Positions 16,586-24,349 of a DNA stretch of 64,000 bases are shown here, piece by piece. Origin of the DNA: Paenibacillus sp. MSJ-34 (GTDB taxonomy: Bacteria; Bacillota; Bacilli; Paenibacillales; Paenibacillaceae); contig NZ_JAHLPR010000032.1 of assembly GCF_018918005.1 (NCBI RefSeq), positions 1 to 64,000 of the forward strand. The letters are read 5' to 3'. The notes under the pieces were generated by a model. It had not been told where the DNA came from and made no database searches. It saw only the letters and a program-made list of their open reading frames with translations. A program made the position numbers and the translations under genes. Numbering within the stretch: the stretch's first letter is position 1; each line of letters begins with the position of its first letter.

Positions 16586-16650
16586 ATTTATTAACTCCTC
16601 TTCTTATTGCTGATTTTCAAACTACTTGTATGATGAAACTACATAAATGT

Positions 16651-16678
16651 ATTATACAACGATATCGGATGTTGTCAA
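16651..16678 (-). promoter_or_regulatory. Promoter of the MFS gene
   Basis: On the minus strand TTGACA (16678-16673), a 16-base spacer and a perfect TATAAT (16656-16651). Downstream lie two GTAGTTT copies, possible MarR contacts. On the plus strand TTGAAA (16705-16710) and TACGAT (16727-16732) could serve the marR gene. Confidence 0.7.
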
Positions 16679-16774
16679 TTTGAATTGCCGATGGAGGGCG
16701 TGATTTGAAAAGCGCTGGCGATGTGTTACGATGATTCCATAGCAAATAAAAGATTGTAGTGTGGTGGTAAAATA

Positions 16775-17197
16775 ATGGATGAACAGTCACTGAAAGATAT
16801 CGAGCTTGAGTTGGCGATTTTGATTCGTCGGATCACGTCCATCTCATCCGAGAAAAGAGTGGGAACTCTCGATCGATCCGCATATTTGTTGCTGCAGCAA
16901 TTATCTGCCCATGGTTCTGCCGGAGTTAAGGCATTGGCGGATGAATTCCGCCTGGATATATCCACGGTCAGCAGACAAGCCGCAGCTTTGGAGCAAAAAG
17001 GATATGTGTACAAAATTCCCGATCCGGTGGACGGCAGGGCTTTCTCCTTTCAAATCACCGATCTGGGCGCTAAGGAATTAGCGGAGCACAGGAAGGCGAG
17101 GTTGGCCCGAATGAAGCATTTATTAAAAGACTGGACTGATGAAGAATGCCAAAGATTCGGACAACTCTTAAGCAAGTTTAATCAATCGTACAATTGA
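16775..17197 (+). CDS. MarR family regulator
   Basis: A 140-residue winged-helix protein: helix-turn-helix GVKALADEFRLDISTVSRQAAALEQKGYV (about residues 50-78) and the wing IPDPVDGRAFSFQIT, which carries the Asp and Arg conserved in MarR proteins. The ribosome site (GTGGTGG) is weak. Divergent from the MFS transporter and 24 bases before a flavin oxidoreductase gene, so it probably represses one or both. Confidence 0.88.
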   Translation: MDEQSLKDIELELAILIRRITSISSEKRVGTLDRSAYLLLQQLSAHGSAGVKALADEFRLDISTVSRQAAALEQKGYVYKIPDPVDGRAFSFQITDLGAKELAEHRKARLARMKHLLKDWTDEECQRFGQLLSKFNQSYN

Positions 17198-17221
17198 AAT
17201 ATATCAGCGATGGAGGGGACA

Positions 17222-18262
17222 ATGTTGAGTATAGATAATCGGTCTCATATCAAATTGGGTATTCTTGACCAGGTATACGTCAGCGAAGGCCGCAGCGCGG
17301 CAGAAGCGCTGCAGGAAGCGACGCGTCTCGCTCAAGAGACGGAGAAGCTCGGTTACTCCCGTTACTGGGTGTCCGAGCACCATTCCATGCCGGCCCTCGC
17401 TTTCTCAAGCCCGGAGGTGCTGGTCGCCCACTTGGCGGCTGCAACTTCCCGCATTCGCGTCGGTTCGGGCGGCATCATGCTCCCGCATTACAGCGCGTAT
17501 AAGGTTGCCGAGAATTTTCGCCTGCTTGAAGCGCTTCATCCCGGCCGCATCGATCTTGGCCTCGGGCGCGCGCCCGGCGGCATGCCGCTTGCGACAAGAG
17601 CGCTGCAGCAGGACAAATACGTGGACGTCAACAAATACCCCAATCAGGTGCTTGATCTAATCGGATACCTGCATGAAGCGATGCCCGCAGGTCACCGGTT
17701 TGAGAAGCTGTTGGCTGTTCCGTCCATTCCGACCGCGCCTGAGATTTGGCTGCTGGGCTCGAGCGGCGAGAGCGCAAGAATCGCGGCGCAGCTTGGCACC
17801 TCGTACGCATTCGCAGAGTTCTTCGGCACGCCGGGAGGACAGGAGGCGACGAAGTACTATAACGAGCATTTTGAGCGAAACGGCCTTTTGGAAGAACGGC
17901 CGCGTTCGATGATTGCCGTACTCGCCATCTGTGCGGAGACGGAAGAAGAGGCGAATCGCTTGTCCAAGAGCAGCGATTTGTTGTTTCTCGGCATCCGGAC
18001 CGGCATGGAAATGCCTTACCTGCCTTCCGTCCAGACGGCAATCGAGTACCCGTATACGGACATAGACTTGCTGGCGATTGAACAAATTCGCCAACGGCGC
18101 TTAATCGGCACGCCGGCTCAGGTGAAGGAGCAACTGCTTCAAATGGGGCAAGACTACAACGTCGGCGAGATATTGATCAACAGTCCGATTCACGACCCGC
18201 AAGCGCGCATTCGCTCGTATGAGCTGATCGCGGATGCGTTCGGGATGCATACGACAATCTAG
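17222..18262 (+). CDS. LLM-class flavin-dependent oxidoreductase
   Basis: A 346-residue luciferase-like monooxygenase. Typical family stretches: KLGILDQVYVSEG, GYSRYWVSEHHS, VGSGGIMLPHYS, PGRIDLGLGRAPGG and the later LIGTPAQVKEQL. Uses reduced FMN, substrate unknown. The ATG at 17222 is preferred because GGAGGGG ends 3-4 bases before it, while the ATG at 17210 overlaps that site. Follows marR closely and may be co-transcribed. Confidence 0.88.
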   Translation: MLSIDNRSHIKLGILDQVYVSEGRSAAEALQEATRLAQETEKLGYSRYWVSEHHSMPALAFSSPEVLVAHLAAATSRIRVGSGGIMLPHYSAYKVAENFRLLEALHPGRIDLGLGRAPGGMPLATRALQQDKYVDVNKYPNQVLDLIGYLHEAMPAGHRFEKLLAVPSIPTAPEIWLLGSSGESARIAAQLGTSYAFAEFFGTPGGQEATKYYNEHFERNGLLEERPRSMIAVLAICAETEEEANRLSKSSDLLFLGIRTGMEMPYLPSVQTAIEYPYTDIDLLAIEQIRQRRLIGTPAQVKEQLLQMGQDYNVGEILINSPIHDPQARIRSYELIADAFGMHTTI

Positions 18263-18545
18263 GAGCTTGCGGATACCACGCCGGTCCACTTGCTACGATA
18301 TGAAACGCAATCTTGAATGGTTGCTTTTTTTCGCGAATAAGGCGAGGCAAATGCCCGCCGCCGGACAACGTTGAAGAATGAGCGCTGCGAAAACACTGGC
18401 GATGCATCGAAAAAGGCTGCGGATTCGATTTCATGGAAGTTGTCATGCGTGATTGGCTGGGCCGGCAACTCACCGCGGCCAATACCAATTCCTGCGAAAA
18501 GAGTCAATTGCATAATAGCTGCGCGGCTGACGGTCCGTCGAGCGA

Positions 18546-18732
18546 GCTAACGAAACTTCCAAACGCTAATGCCTGCTAAATCATCTGATTGCTGGCGCAA
18601 CGAAACGGAAACACGCTAATGAAGGGAAAAAGGCGTTAAGACAGCCGATTTCCGAGGAATAACGATACCTGCTTTCGTTAGGATTGGAACGTCGTCATTT
18701 TGAGCCTAATAAGGATTGTTAGTTTCGTTAGC
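18546..18732. repeat. Intergenic element bounded by a 12-bp perfect inverted repeat
   Basis: In the 660-base gap 18263-18925, which shows no gene, GCTAACGAAACT (18546-18557) is mirrored by AGTTTCGTTAGC (18721-18732). Between them are more GCTAAT, CGTTA and CGAAAC words. Two other spacers (22483-22559 and 60507-60643) are built alike but with other arm sequences. No transposase or target duplication is visible. Confidence 0.75.
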
Positions 18733-18925
18733 GCCGAACAAGAAGCGTAGGGCCGCGCGGATCGCCTTCGAAATAGGGAGCTCCCCCTCCGATACGCGTA
18801 ATAAAGCCAGTTGCATCAACGGTGGCGAATGATGAAATGGACTCAAAGAAAATTAGCAATATAAAAGAATTTCATTGCATTGTTCTATGATAAAGTTATG
18901 AAAATAAGGATAAGGGGGATTTTGT

Positions 18926-19330
18926 ATGGCAAAAGCGGCGAAACGGTCCGATTCAGAGCTGGTAGCGGAGTTTATGAAGCATCTCGAACACCCGCTTAAA
19001 CGGGAAATCGAGGAAGTCCGGCAAATCATTGCGAACGCCCACCCGGAGCTGAAGGAGCATATAAAATGGAATGCGCCGAGCTTCCATTATCAAGGGGAGG
19101 ACCGGGTGACGTTCAATTTGCGAAGCAAAGACTACCTTCTCCTTGTCTTTCATTGCGGAGCAAAAGTGAAGAAACGGGCGGGCAAGGAACCGCTGTTCGA
19201 AGATACGACAGGGTTGCTGGAATGGGCCGCCGCCGATCGGGCGACGGCGAAGCTGTACGATATGAATGATGTAATTGCCAAAAGAGACAAACTTGTACAG
19301 GTCATCGGCAAGTGGCTGGAAGTAAACTGA
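18926..19330 (+). CDS. DUF1801 family protein (YdhG-like)
   Basis: A 134-residue small protein of the YdhG/DUF1801 fold: VAEFMKHLEHPLKREIEEVRQII, then HIKWNAPSFHY and a basic central strand, ending LVQVIGKWLEVN. The family may bind small molecules or iron-sulfur partners, but its activity is not established. ATG preceded by AAGGGGG. A broken relative occurs at about 22005-22180. Confidence 0.82.
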   Translation: MAKAAKRSDSELVAEFMKHLEHPLKREIEEVRQIIANAHPELKEHIKWNAPSFHYQGEDRVTFNLRSKDYLLLVFHCGAKVKKRAGKEPLFEDTTGLLEWAAADRATAKLYDMNDVIAKRDKLVQVIGKWLEVN

Positions 19331-19380
19331 CCCATGCGAACTGCCCATCTACCAATGATTGACTGCATGCTCGGCGAAGG

Positions 19381-19452
19381 CGAATAGCCTTTCTGCGCGA
19401 GGGAACCGTCGTCGTTGAGCAAATTGCCTGACGTAACGATATGATTTTGCAT
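19381..19452 (-). pseudogene. N-terminal remnant of a DUF2804 family gene
   Basis: About 24 codons starting MQNHIVTSGNLLNDDGS and LAQKGYS resemble the extreme N-terminus of DUF2804 proteins. A good ribosome site (GGAGGGG) precedes the ATG. After GYS the reading frame runs into unrelated sequence overlapping the DUF1801 gene, so the rest of the gene has been lost. Confidence 0.45.
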
Positions 19453-19523
19453 ACGTCTACCCCTCCATCTAATGAGTTGTTGGGTCAGTTACCCCAATTT
19501 CCCTCTTTTCCCCGCAATAGTAG

Positions 19524-19552
19524 AGAGCATCCCTCTTGGATCGGGATGCTCT
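19524..19552. terminator. Hairpin near the end of the broken GNAT gene
   Basis: AGAGCATCCC (19524-19533) pairs with GGGATGCTCT (19543-19552). No long U-run. Confidence 0.5.
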
Positions 19553-19573
19553 TCATTCATATAGACTTCGTCG

Positions 19574-20431
19574 TTACAGATCGCCAATGTAGTATTGGAA
19601 CTCGGATCGAACCTCAAACCCGACGTTGCGGTATAGATGCAAAGCACGGTCATTAACGGTAACGACGCTTAAACGGATCTGCGCGAACCCTTCCTCCAAC
19701 AGAAGACTCACCGTCTGTGCCAGAACGTCACGTCCAAGCCCTTTCCCTTGGCGGGACGGCAGGATGCAAAAGTCATGTATGATCGCGGCAGTCGGCTGCA
19801 AGGCATTAACGCGAATCAGGCCGACCCCGTATGGTTCGCCAAAGCGATATAGTTCATACGGCCGGGCTTATTCGTGCGGGCCCAATATTCGCGCGTCCAT
19901 GACTCCGAATCGCCGAAAGCTTGGGATAAGCATGATACGATAAACTCCAAGTCTGCAGGTTGCGCGGGGCGCAAGCCTATATCCGAATGATGGGGTTGCG
20001 CGGTTCGCAAATGGGCAATCGTCATCGAGTATTCCGATCTGTTGAAGCCTGCTCCCAGAGACTGTACGCAGCCGAAACCAGAGTCGGAACCGGAAGGGAT
20101 CCGATAGCAGATCGTTTGCAGCCTTTGCAGCTTCATATCTTCCCGGGCGCGCTGCAGCATGCTGCGAAACACGCCTTGACGGCGGTAGTCCGGATGAACC
20201 GTCGCATTGACATTTGCGATGATGCCGTCGGAAGTGTACCAAACGAACACCGATGACCTCATCCTGACGGTAACATAGAATTGCGCGGTCTCCGCCTTCT
20301 TTTCCGAGATGTTCGATGCCGACGCTAACGTTTATTGGTTCAAATTGTTTACATCGTTGCTCGAGCCGAGCGATAGCGTCGATTTGTTCGTTTGAATGAT
20401 CTGTCAGTTCAGTTATAGTATAATGTAACAT
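19574..20431 (-). pseudogene. Frameshifted tandem-GNAT acetyltransferase
   Basis: One gene split over three frames. It starts at 20431 (MLHYTITELTDHSNEQIDAI), leaves its frame near 20260-20280, continues with IANVNATVHPDYRRQGVFRSMLQ (an acetyl-CoA loop of the first GNAT domain) until about 19820, then returns to the first frame for PSRQGKGLGRDVLAQ and ALHLYRNVGFEV (loop and end of a second GNAT domain). Full length would be about 285 residues with two GNAT folds. Two compensating shifts could also be sequencing errors. Confidence 0.75.
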
Positions 20432-20585
20432 GGATGCTTGCTCCTTCTTTGGCGAAGGAAAATACGCGGTTTATGGACCAGCAGGCGCTATCCTTCGAGA
20501 ATAGGTCCGGCGATATTCGTTATCATATTATCCCCTCCAATAACTTAGCCCGATCATATCATATTTGCAATAGGAAGTGGTACAA

Positions 20586-21458
20586 ATGTCCAAAATGACA
20601 AACAGCGCGAAGCTCGTGAGCAGATTTGAATCGGCATTGAGATGCCCGCATTGCGAAAATCCAATGAAGGTCGCCGGGCTGAAGAGTCTCGTATGTCCTA
20701 ACAACCATACGTTCGATTTTACAAAACAGGGATATGTCAATTTGTTGCCCCGTCCTTCTGCCGGCAATTATAAGAAGGAACTGTTCGAAGCAAGGCATAA
20801 AATTGTTGTGGAAACCGGGTTATACGCTTCGATGCATAAGACGGTCGGGAAAGCGATCAAGGAATATGCGGATGCCGCGAATCCTTGCCTGGTTGCGGAT
20901 TTGGGCTGCGGGGAAGGTTCTCATTTATACAAAATATTGGACGAATGCGACAATCCGGAAGTAACAGGCGTCGGTCTCGACATTTCAAAGGAAGGCATCA
21001 TAATGGCTTCCAAAAGATACGATCGTTCGATTTGGTTTGTCGGCGATTTGGCGAAATCGCCGTTCGCGGACCAATCGTTTCCCATCGTTCTTAATATTTT
21101 GGCTCCGTCCAATTATAAGGAATTCAAGCGGATGTTGGTTCGGGACGGACTCGCCATCAAGGTTGTGCCCGGCCCCGATTATTTAAGGGAACTTCGCGAA
21201 GCGCTTTACGATGACGATGAGAAAAGGGCGTACACGAATGAAGATACGGTGTCGCTTTTTAAAACGCATTTTCATATGCAGCATCTTTTCCATCTCAACG
21301 ATACGAAAAAATTGAATCAAGCCGAACGCCAACAGTTAGTTCAAATGACCCCTCTTGCCTGGTCGAGGGATCAAGCGCGCATTGATGCGTATTTAGACCG
21401 GGATGTAAGCGAGATTACGATCGACCTGCATATATTGGTTGGAAAATACACTGAATGA
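20586..21458 (+). CDS. 23S rRNA (guanine-N1)-methyltransferase, RlmA family
   Basis: A 290-residue SAM-dependent methyltransferase. An N-terminal zinc finger (CPHC at about 20-23 and CPNNH at about 38-42) precedes a Rossmann core with VADLGCGEGSHL and GVGLDISKEG. The family methylates G745 or G748 of 23S rRNA; the G748 branch gives resistance to tylosin-type macrolides, and which branch this is cannot be told by eye. ATG at 20586 follows AGGAAG at 8-9 bases; an in-frame GTG at 20577 overlaps that site. Confidence 0.88.
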   Translation: MSKMTNSAKLVSRFESALRCPHCENPMKVAGLKSLVCPNNHTFDFTKQGYVNLLPRPSAGNYKKELFEARHKIVVETGLYASMHKTVGKAIKEYADAANPCLVADLGCGEGSHLYKILDECDNPEVTGVGLDISKEGIIMASKRYDRSIWFVGDLAKSPFADQSFPIVLNILAPSNYKEFKRMLVRDGLAIKVVPGPDYLRELREALYDDDEKRAYTNEDTVSLFKTHFHMQHLFHLNDTKKLNQAERQQLVQMTPLAWSRDQARIDAYLDRDVSEITIDLHILVGKYTE

Positions 21459-21560
21459 GCCCGGAACTCGAAACTGCAAGCTGCGAATCGCGGCTGTAGG
21501 TCCGATTTCCGCGAACAGGCGCCAAAAGCGGATAAGGTACGGCATTAAAGGCATCGCTCA

Positions 21561-21742
21561 TTGTAAAATATACAACATTTCTCCCCTTCAATCTTGGGTT
21601 TCGGTGCTGCTGTTGTACAATATACAACATTTTTGGGTCAAAACCGGTCATTTTGCCATGGAATTGACGATTATGTTGTACATTGTACAACATGGATCAC
21701 CAATTGTGGCCTTTGCCCCTCACCATGTTGTATTCCATACAA
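21561..21742. repeat. Four phased dyads TTGTA-N5-TACAA
   Basis: The same 15-bp dyad occurs at 21561-21575, 21613-21627, 21676-21690 and 21728-21742. All four keep TTGTA and TACAA exactly while the five central bases differ (AAATA, CAATA, CATTG, TTCCA). Three or more also have ATG/CAT outside the arms. Start-to-start distances are 52, 63 and 52 bases, close to 5, 6 and 5 helical turns. No gene covers this stretch. Confidence 0.93.
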
Positions 21743-21808
21743 CTTGTGTTACGAAAACAGATGGAGAAGGGCGCATCCGACTTGCCGGGCCGAGTCGTCT
21801 TTACTCGG

Positions 21809-21846
21809 AATCATGACCACCCGCCCAACGGGTGGTCATGATTTTA
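21809..21846 (+). terminator. Strong hairpin terminator
   Basis: AATCATGACCACCCG (21809-21823) and CGGGTGGTCATGATT (21829-21843) form a perfect 15-bp stem followed by TTT. It probably ends the rlmA transcript after the dyad array. Confidence 0.8.
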
Positions 21847-22004
21847 CTGTGATCGGGGGAAGGGGCGTCGCAATCCGACCGGTAGCGTCTTTCGATTAAC
21901 GGTAAATTGTGGAGTATTTTTGTCGATATCCCCCTCGTTCAGTAGCAATTTCGTTCAGGGACCGATCTTGTTCCGGATCCTGCTTGCTTCTTTCCGCAGT
22001 TGTT

Positions 22005-22180
22005 GTCCTCAGTAATTGCATCCGCTGCAAAAAGCAATTTTCAAACGGTAGACGAATATATCGCCACCTTCCCGGACGAGGTGCAAGACACTTTGGAACA
22101 AATGAGGAAACAATCAAAGAAGCGGTTCCCGAAGCGGAGGAGGTCATCAGCTATCAGCTTCCGGCGTTCAGGTACTTATG
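22005..22180 (+). pseudogene. Frameshifted and truncated DUF1801 gene
   Basis: One frame reads NFQTVDEYIATFPDEVQDTL then EQMRK; near 22110 the match jumps to another frame reading ETIKEAVPEAEEVISYQLPA then FRY. Both match the N-terminal half of DUF1801 proteins. The match stops near 22180, where it abuts the remnant of a gene on the other strand, so the C-terminal half is lost. Confidence 0.65.
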
Positions 22181-22199
22181 GCTTTTCGGCGCGAACGAC

Positions 22200-22390
22200 G
22201 TTCATCACGGAGCAAGGAGGAGATCCGCAATTTGCTCCGGGCCGTACGTATATTTTTTCCGCACATATGGCATACGATCTCGATCGAACCGTCGTTTTCA
22301 TGAGCGTTCGCCAGTTCTTCCTTACCCAACGAGTACAGCATACGGAACAAAATCTCTTTGGTGTGCATCCGCAGAAGAGCCGCAGAGGCT
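22200..22390 (-). pseudogene. Remnant of the Hsp33 (hslO) zinc-binding C-terminus
   Basis: Read from 22390 downwards over three frames: LFCGC, then KEILFRMLYSLGKEELANAH, ENDGSIEIVCHMCGK, then KYTYGPEQIADLLL. This is the CxC...CxxC redox-sensing zinc domain of the chaperone Hsp33. At least two frameshifts interrupt it and the N-terminal chaperone domain is not found, so it is a dead fragment. Confidence 0.6.
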
Positions 22391-22482
22391 CTACTCCTTT
22401 CACCGAAATCGCGGGGAACTCCGCGGCTTCGCGGACCGTCGTTCCGCTGTTTGTGACAAAAAGGGGGGATTTGGGAATTTCG

Positions 22483-22559
22483 CGGACACAGGATACGTTA
22501 TTTGACCCAAAAGAGTGCAATTTCCTACCTAAAACCTCAATTAGAGGATCCTGTGTCCG
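22483..22559. repeat. Spacer bounded by a 12-bp perfect inverted repeat
   Basis: CGGACACAGGAT (22483-22494) is mirrored by ATCCTGTGTCCG (22548-22559). Another partial copy AGTGTCCGGAT follows near 22601. It lies in a decayed region without intact genes. Confidence 0.7.
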
Positions 22560-22645
22560 GATAGATGCCGAGAATGGAGGAATGTTCACAATTAACGTAC
22601 CCAGTGTCCGGATTGCTAAAGTCCGACCGTTACGGCAAGCTCATT

Positions 22646-23302
22646 TCAAACCTTCAACTTATAGGTACGAATTCTCTCTCGCCCGCTTGCGACGTACAGC
22701 AATTGCATATCAACCAAGGCATGCAGGATGCGCCGGGCGTGCCGGTCGCTTATTCTTAGATGACGCGCAAGTTCCAGCGGCGCGAACGGACGCAGCAACC
22801 GACGCACCAGGCGCATCGTCTCCGCCTCCAACCAAGTTAGCTGCGAAGGCACGTCTGTGGATACGAATTTGCCGATAAAAGTGAGAATAAGCTGCTGACA
22901 AAGCTTGGGTTCATCTTGAATTGAAGGAAACGCCAACGGCAAGAAAACCCTTCCGTCGAGCGCCAACAGGCAATGTCTGTTGCATAAATCTTTAAACCGT
23001 CTTACGTCAAGATCTCTCGCATGCGGTCCGTAGCCTTGAATTTCGATTCCGCCTTTCGCTCCTCCGGGCATATAAGCAAAATCGAGGTAGCGGTATCCGT
23101 TATTAAAGTCACGCACCTCCCACTCGGGATACAGGTGTTTGAAGTTGCCTACAGCCGGGTACCAGACGGAACGGAGAAACTCAACCGACCCGTGTCCCAG
23201 TCCTTTCTCAAGCCGTTCGCGCCTTCTGGATTTTTCTTCCTTCGAAATATTTGCCTGTATCCAGTCCTCATATGTTTGTTCAAAACGCCGCATGATCGAC
23301 AC
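22646..23302 (-). CDS. Predicted PD-(D/E)XK/Vsr-like nuclease with winged-helix C-terminus
   Basis: About 218 residues from GTG at 23302, chosen because AAGGAG lies 7 bases upstream. The middle (residues about 60-135) reads RYLDFAYMPGGAKGGIEIQG then YGPHARDLDVRRFKDL and LALDGRVFLPL. An Asp in a strand, a Glu-x-Gln strand, then His, ArgAsp and spaced Arg residues are the pattern of DUF559/Vsr-type endonuclease folds. The last 60 residues (PFAPLELARHLRISDRHARRILHAL) form a helix-turn-helix. It stands alone between a decayed region and the cupin terminator. I know of similar unnamed proteins in Paenibacillus; the function is unknown and the nuclease call is an inference. Confidence 0.6.
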   Translation of the reverse strand: MSIMRRFEQTYEDWIQANISKEEKSRRRERLEKGLGHGSVEFLRSVWYPAVGNFKHLYPEWEVRDFNNGYRYLDFAYMPGGAKGGIEIQGYGPHARDLDVRRFKDLCNRHCLLALDGRVFLPLAFPSIQDEPKLCQQLILTFIGKFVSTDVPSQLTWLEAETMRLVRRLLRPFAPLELARHLRISDRHARRILHALVDMQLLYVASGRERIRTYKLKV

Positions 23303-23339
23303 CACATCGCTCCTTCCTTTCTTCAACGCTCGGAAACAC

Positions 23340-23399
23340 AAAAAAGCCGCCTTGATACGAACGACCCTAGATTCATTAAGGTCGCCAGTATTCATGCGG
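23340..23399 (-). terminator. Terminator of the cupin gene
   Basis: On the minus strand GCCGC and CGACC segments pair with GGTCG and GCGGC across a central loop, then TTTTTT. The 3' arm is nearly the same as in the terminator at 15286-15340. Confidence 0.65.
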
Positions 23400-23501
23400 C
23401 ATGTGCTTCATGACCGTTTATTTGAATTCAGTATATCGCGAAACCGGACCTCCGGCAATCTTTATTTCATAAGAAGTCGGGCCAGACCGCGAGTTGCGCG
23501 G

Positions 23502-24227
23502 TCACCCTCCGTTGCCGACGGCGGGCTGCCGCGAGGAGCCTGTCGGCTGCCGGTAGCGGTATCCCTGCGGTTGATTGCAGTAAGCCTGTTGCGGGTAAGC
23601 CTGCTGTGAGTAAGCTTGCTGCATATATGACTGTTGCGAATAAGCCTGCTGCGGGTACGCCTGCTGCACAGGAACTCCTTGGGCTTGTTGAACGCTGCAC
23701 TCGCTCGGCGGGCCGATGAACACCGTCTTCGTAATGGGTGCCAACGTATCCCTTACTTTTCGCTCGTCGAGGCAATACGTATGGGCAAGCACGTTTGCCG
23801 GAGTTAAGCGCAGCAAGTCGGAACCGCCGATAAATTCCGGAATCGGCGCATCGAAGATGGCCAATAAGTGGGTATTGTCGGCGGTAGCCACTTCGTAATG
23901 CCACCAGCCTTGAGGTACATTCGCCACCTGGCTAGGCCCGATCGGATAATTGCGCAACTCTTTCGTGAACGGATTGAGTATGGAGACGACGGCCGCGCCG
24001 GAAATACAGTATACCAGTTCCGACGCGTTCTGGTGGTAATGAGGTTCGATCACGTTCCCGGCGCTCAAATAAATGTCCAACAGGGATGTATTTCCAAGCG
24101 TGTTAAGCTGCCTGATCGAAAGAGCGTTGATATAATTCCGGTCATCCTTGCGGAAAAAAGGGTTATTGCGTAAATCATACGTAAACTGCGCGTTCGGCGA
24201 AGCATAGTCCATGTAAGAAATCGCCAC
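23502..24227 (-). CDS. Cupin-domain protein with glutamine/tyrosine repeat tail
   Basis: A 241-residue protein starting at GTG 24227 (AISYMDYASPNAQFTYDL follows; AGGG lies 6 bases upstream). The cupin core contains the metal-ligand run EPHYHQNASELVYCISG and the later WWHYEV and HLLAIFDAP. The tail (about residues 182-216) repeats a QQAYx pentapeptide six times or so, then is rich in Gln, Tyr and Gly. The core is widely conserved in Bacillales; the tail looks like a coat or surface adhesive segment. Substrate and location are unknown. The open frame continues far upstream into the MFS gene region, but that part is not coding. Confidence 0.75.
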   Translation of the reverse strand: MAISYMDYASPNAQFTYDLRNNPFFRKDDRNYINALSIRQLNTLGNTSLLDIYLSAGNVIEPHYHQNASELVYCISGAAVVSILNPFTKELRNYPIGPSQVANVPQGWWHYEVATADNTHLLAIFDAPIPEFIGGSDLLRLTPANVLAHTYCLDERKVRDTLAPITKTVFIGPPSECSVQQAQGVPVQQAYPQQAYSQQSYMQQAYSQQAYPQQAYCNQPQGYRYRQPTGSSRQPAVGNGG

Positions 24228-24349
24228 GGTATTCCCTGCCTTTCCAATTCGATATGGGCTTTCGTCTATGGGATACCATATGCTTTCTTTCAAATGCGTG
24301 TGCGCCCAAGTTGCGTCGGTCCTTCGCCCTTTGGCTTTGCTTCGGCACC

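Noticed and set aside
21561-21742. Dyad array as a CRISPR or insertion sequence
   Set aside because: Each unit is a self-palindrome with variable centre and no constant spacer; no transposase is nearby.
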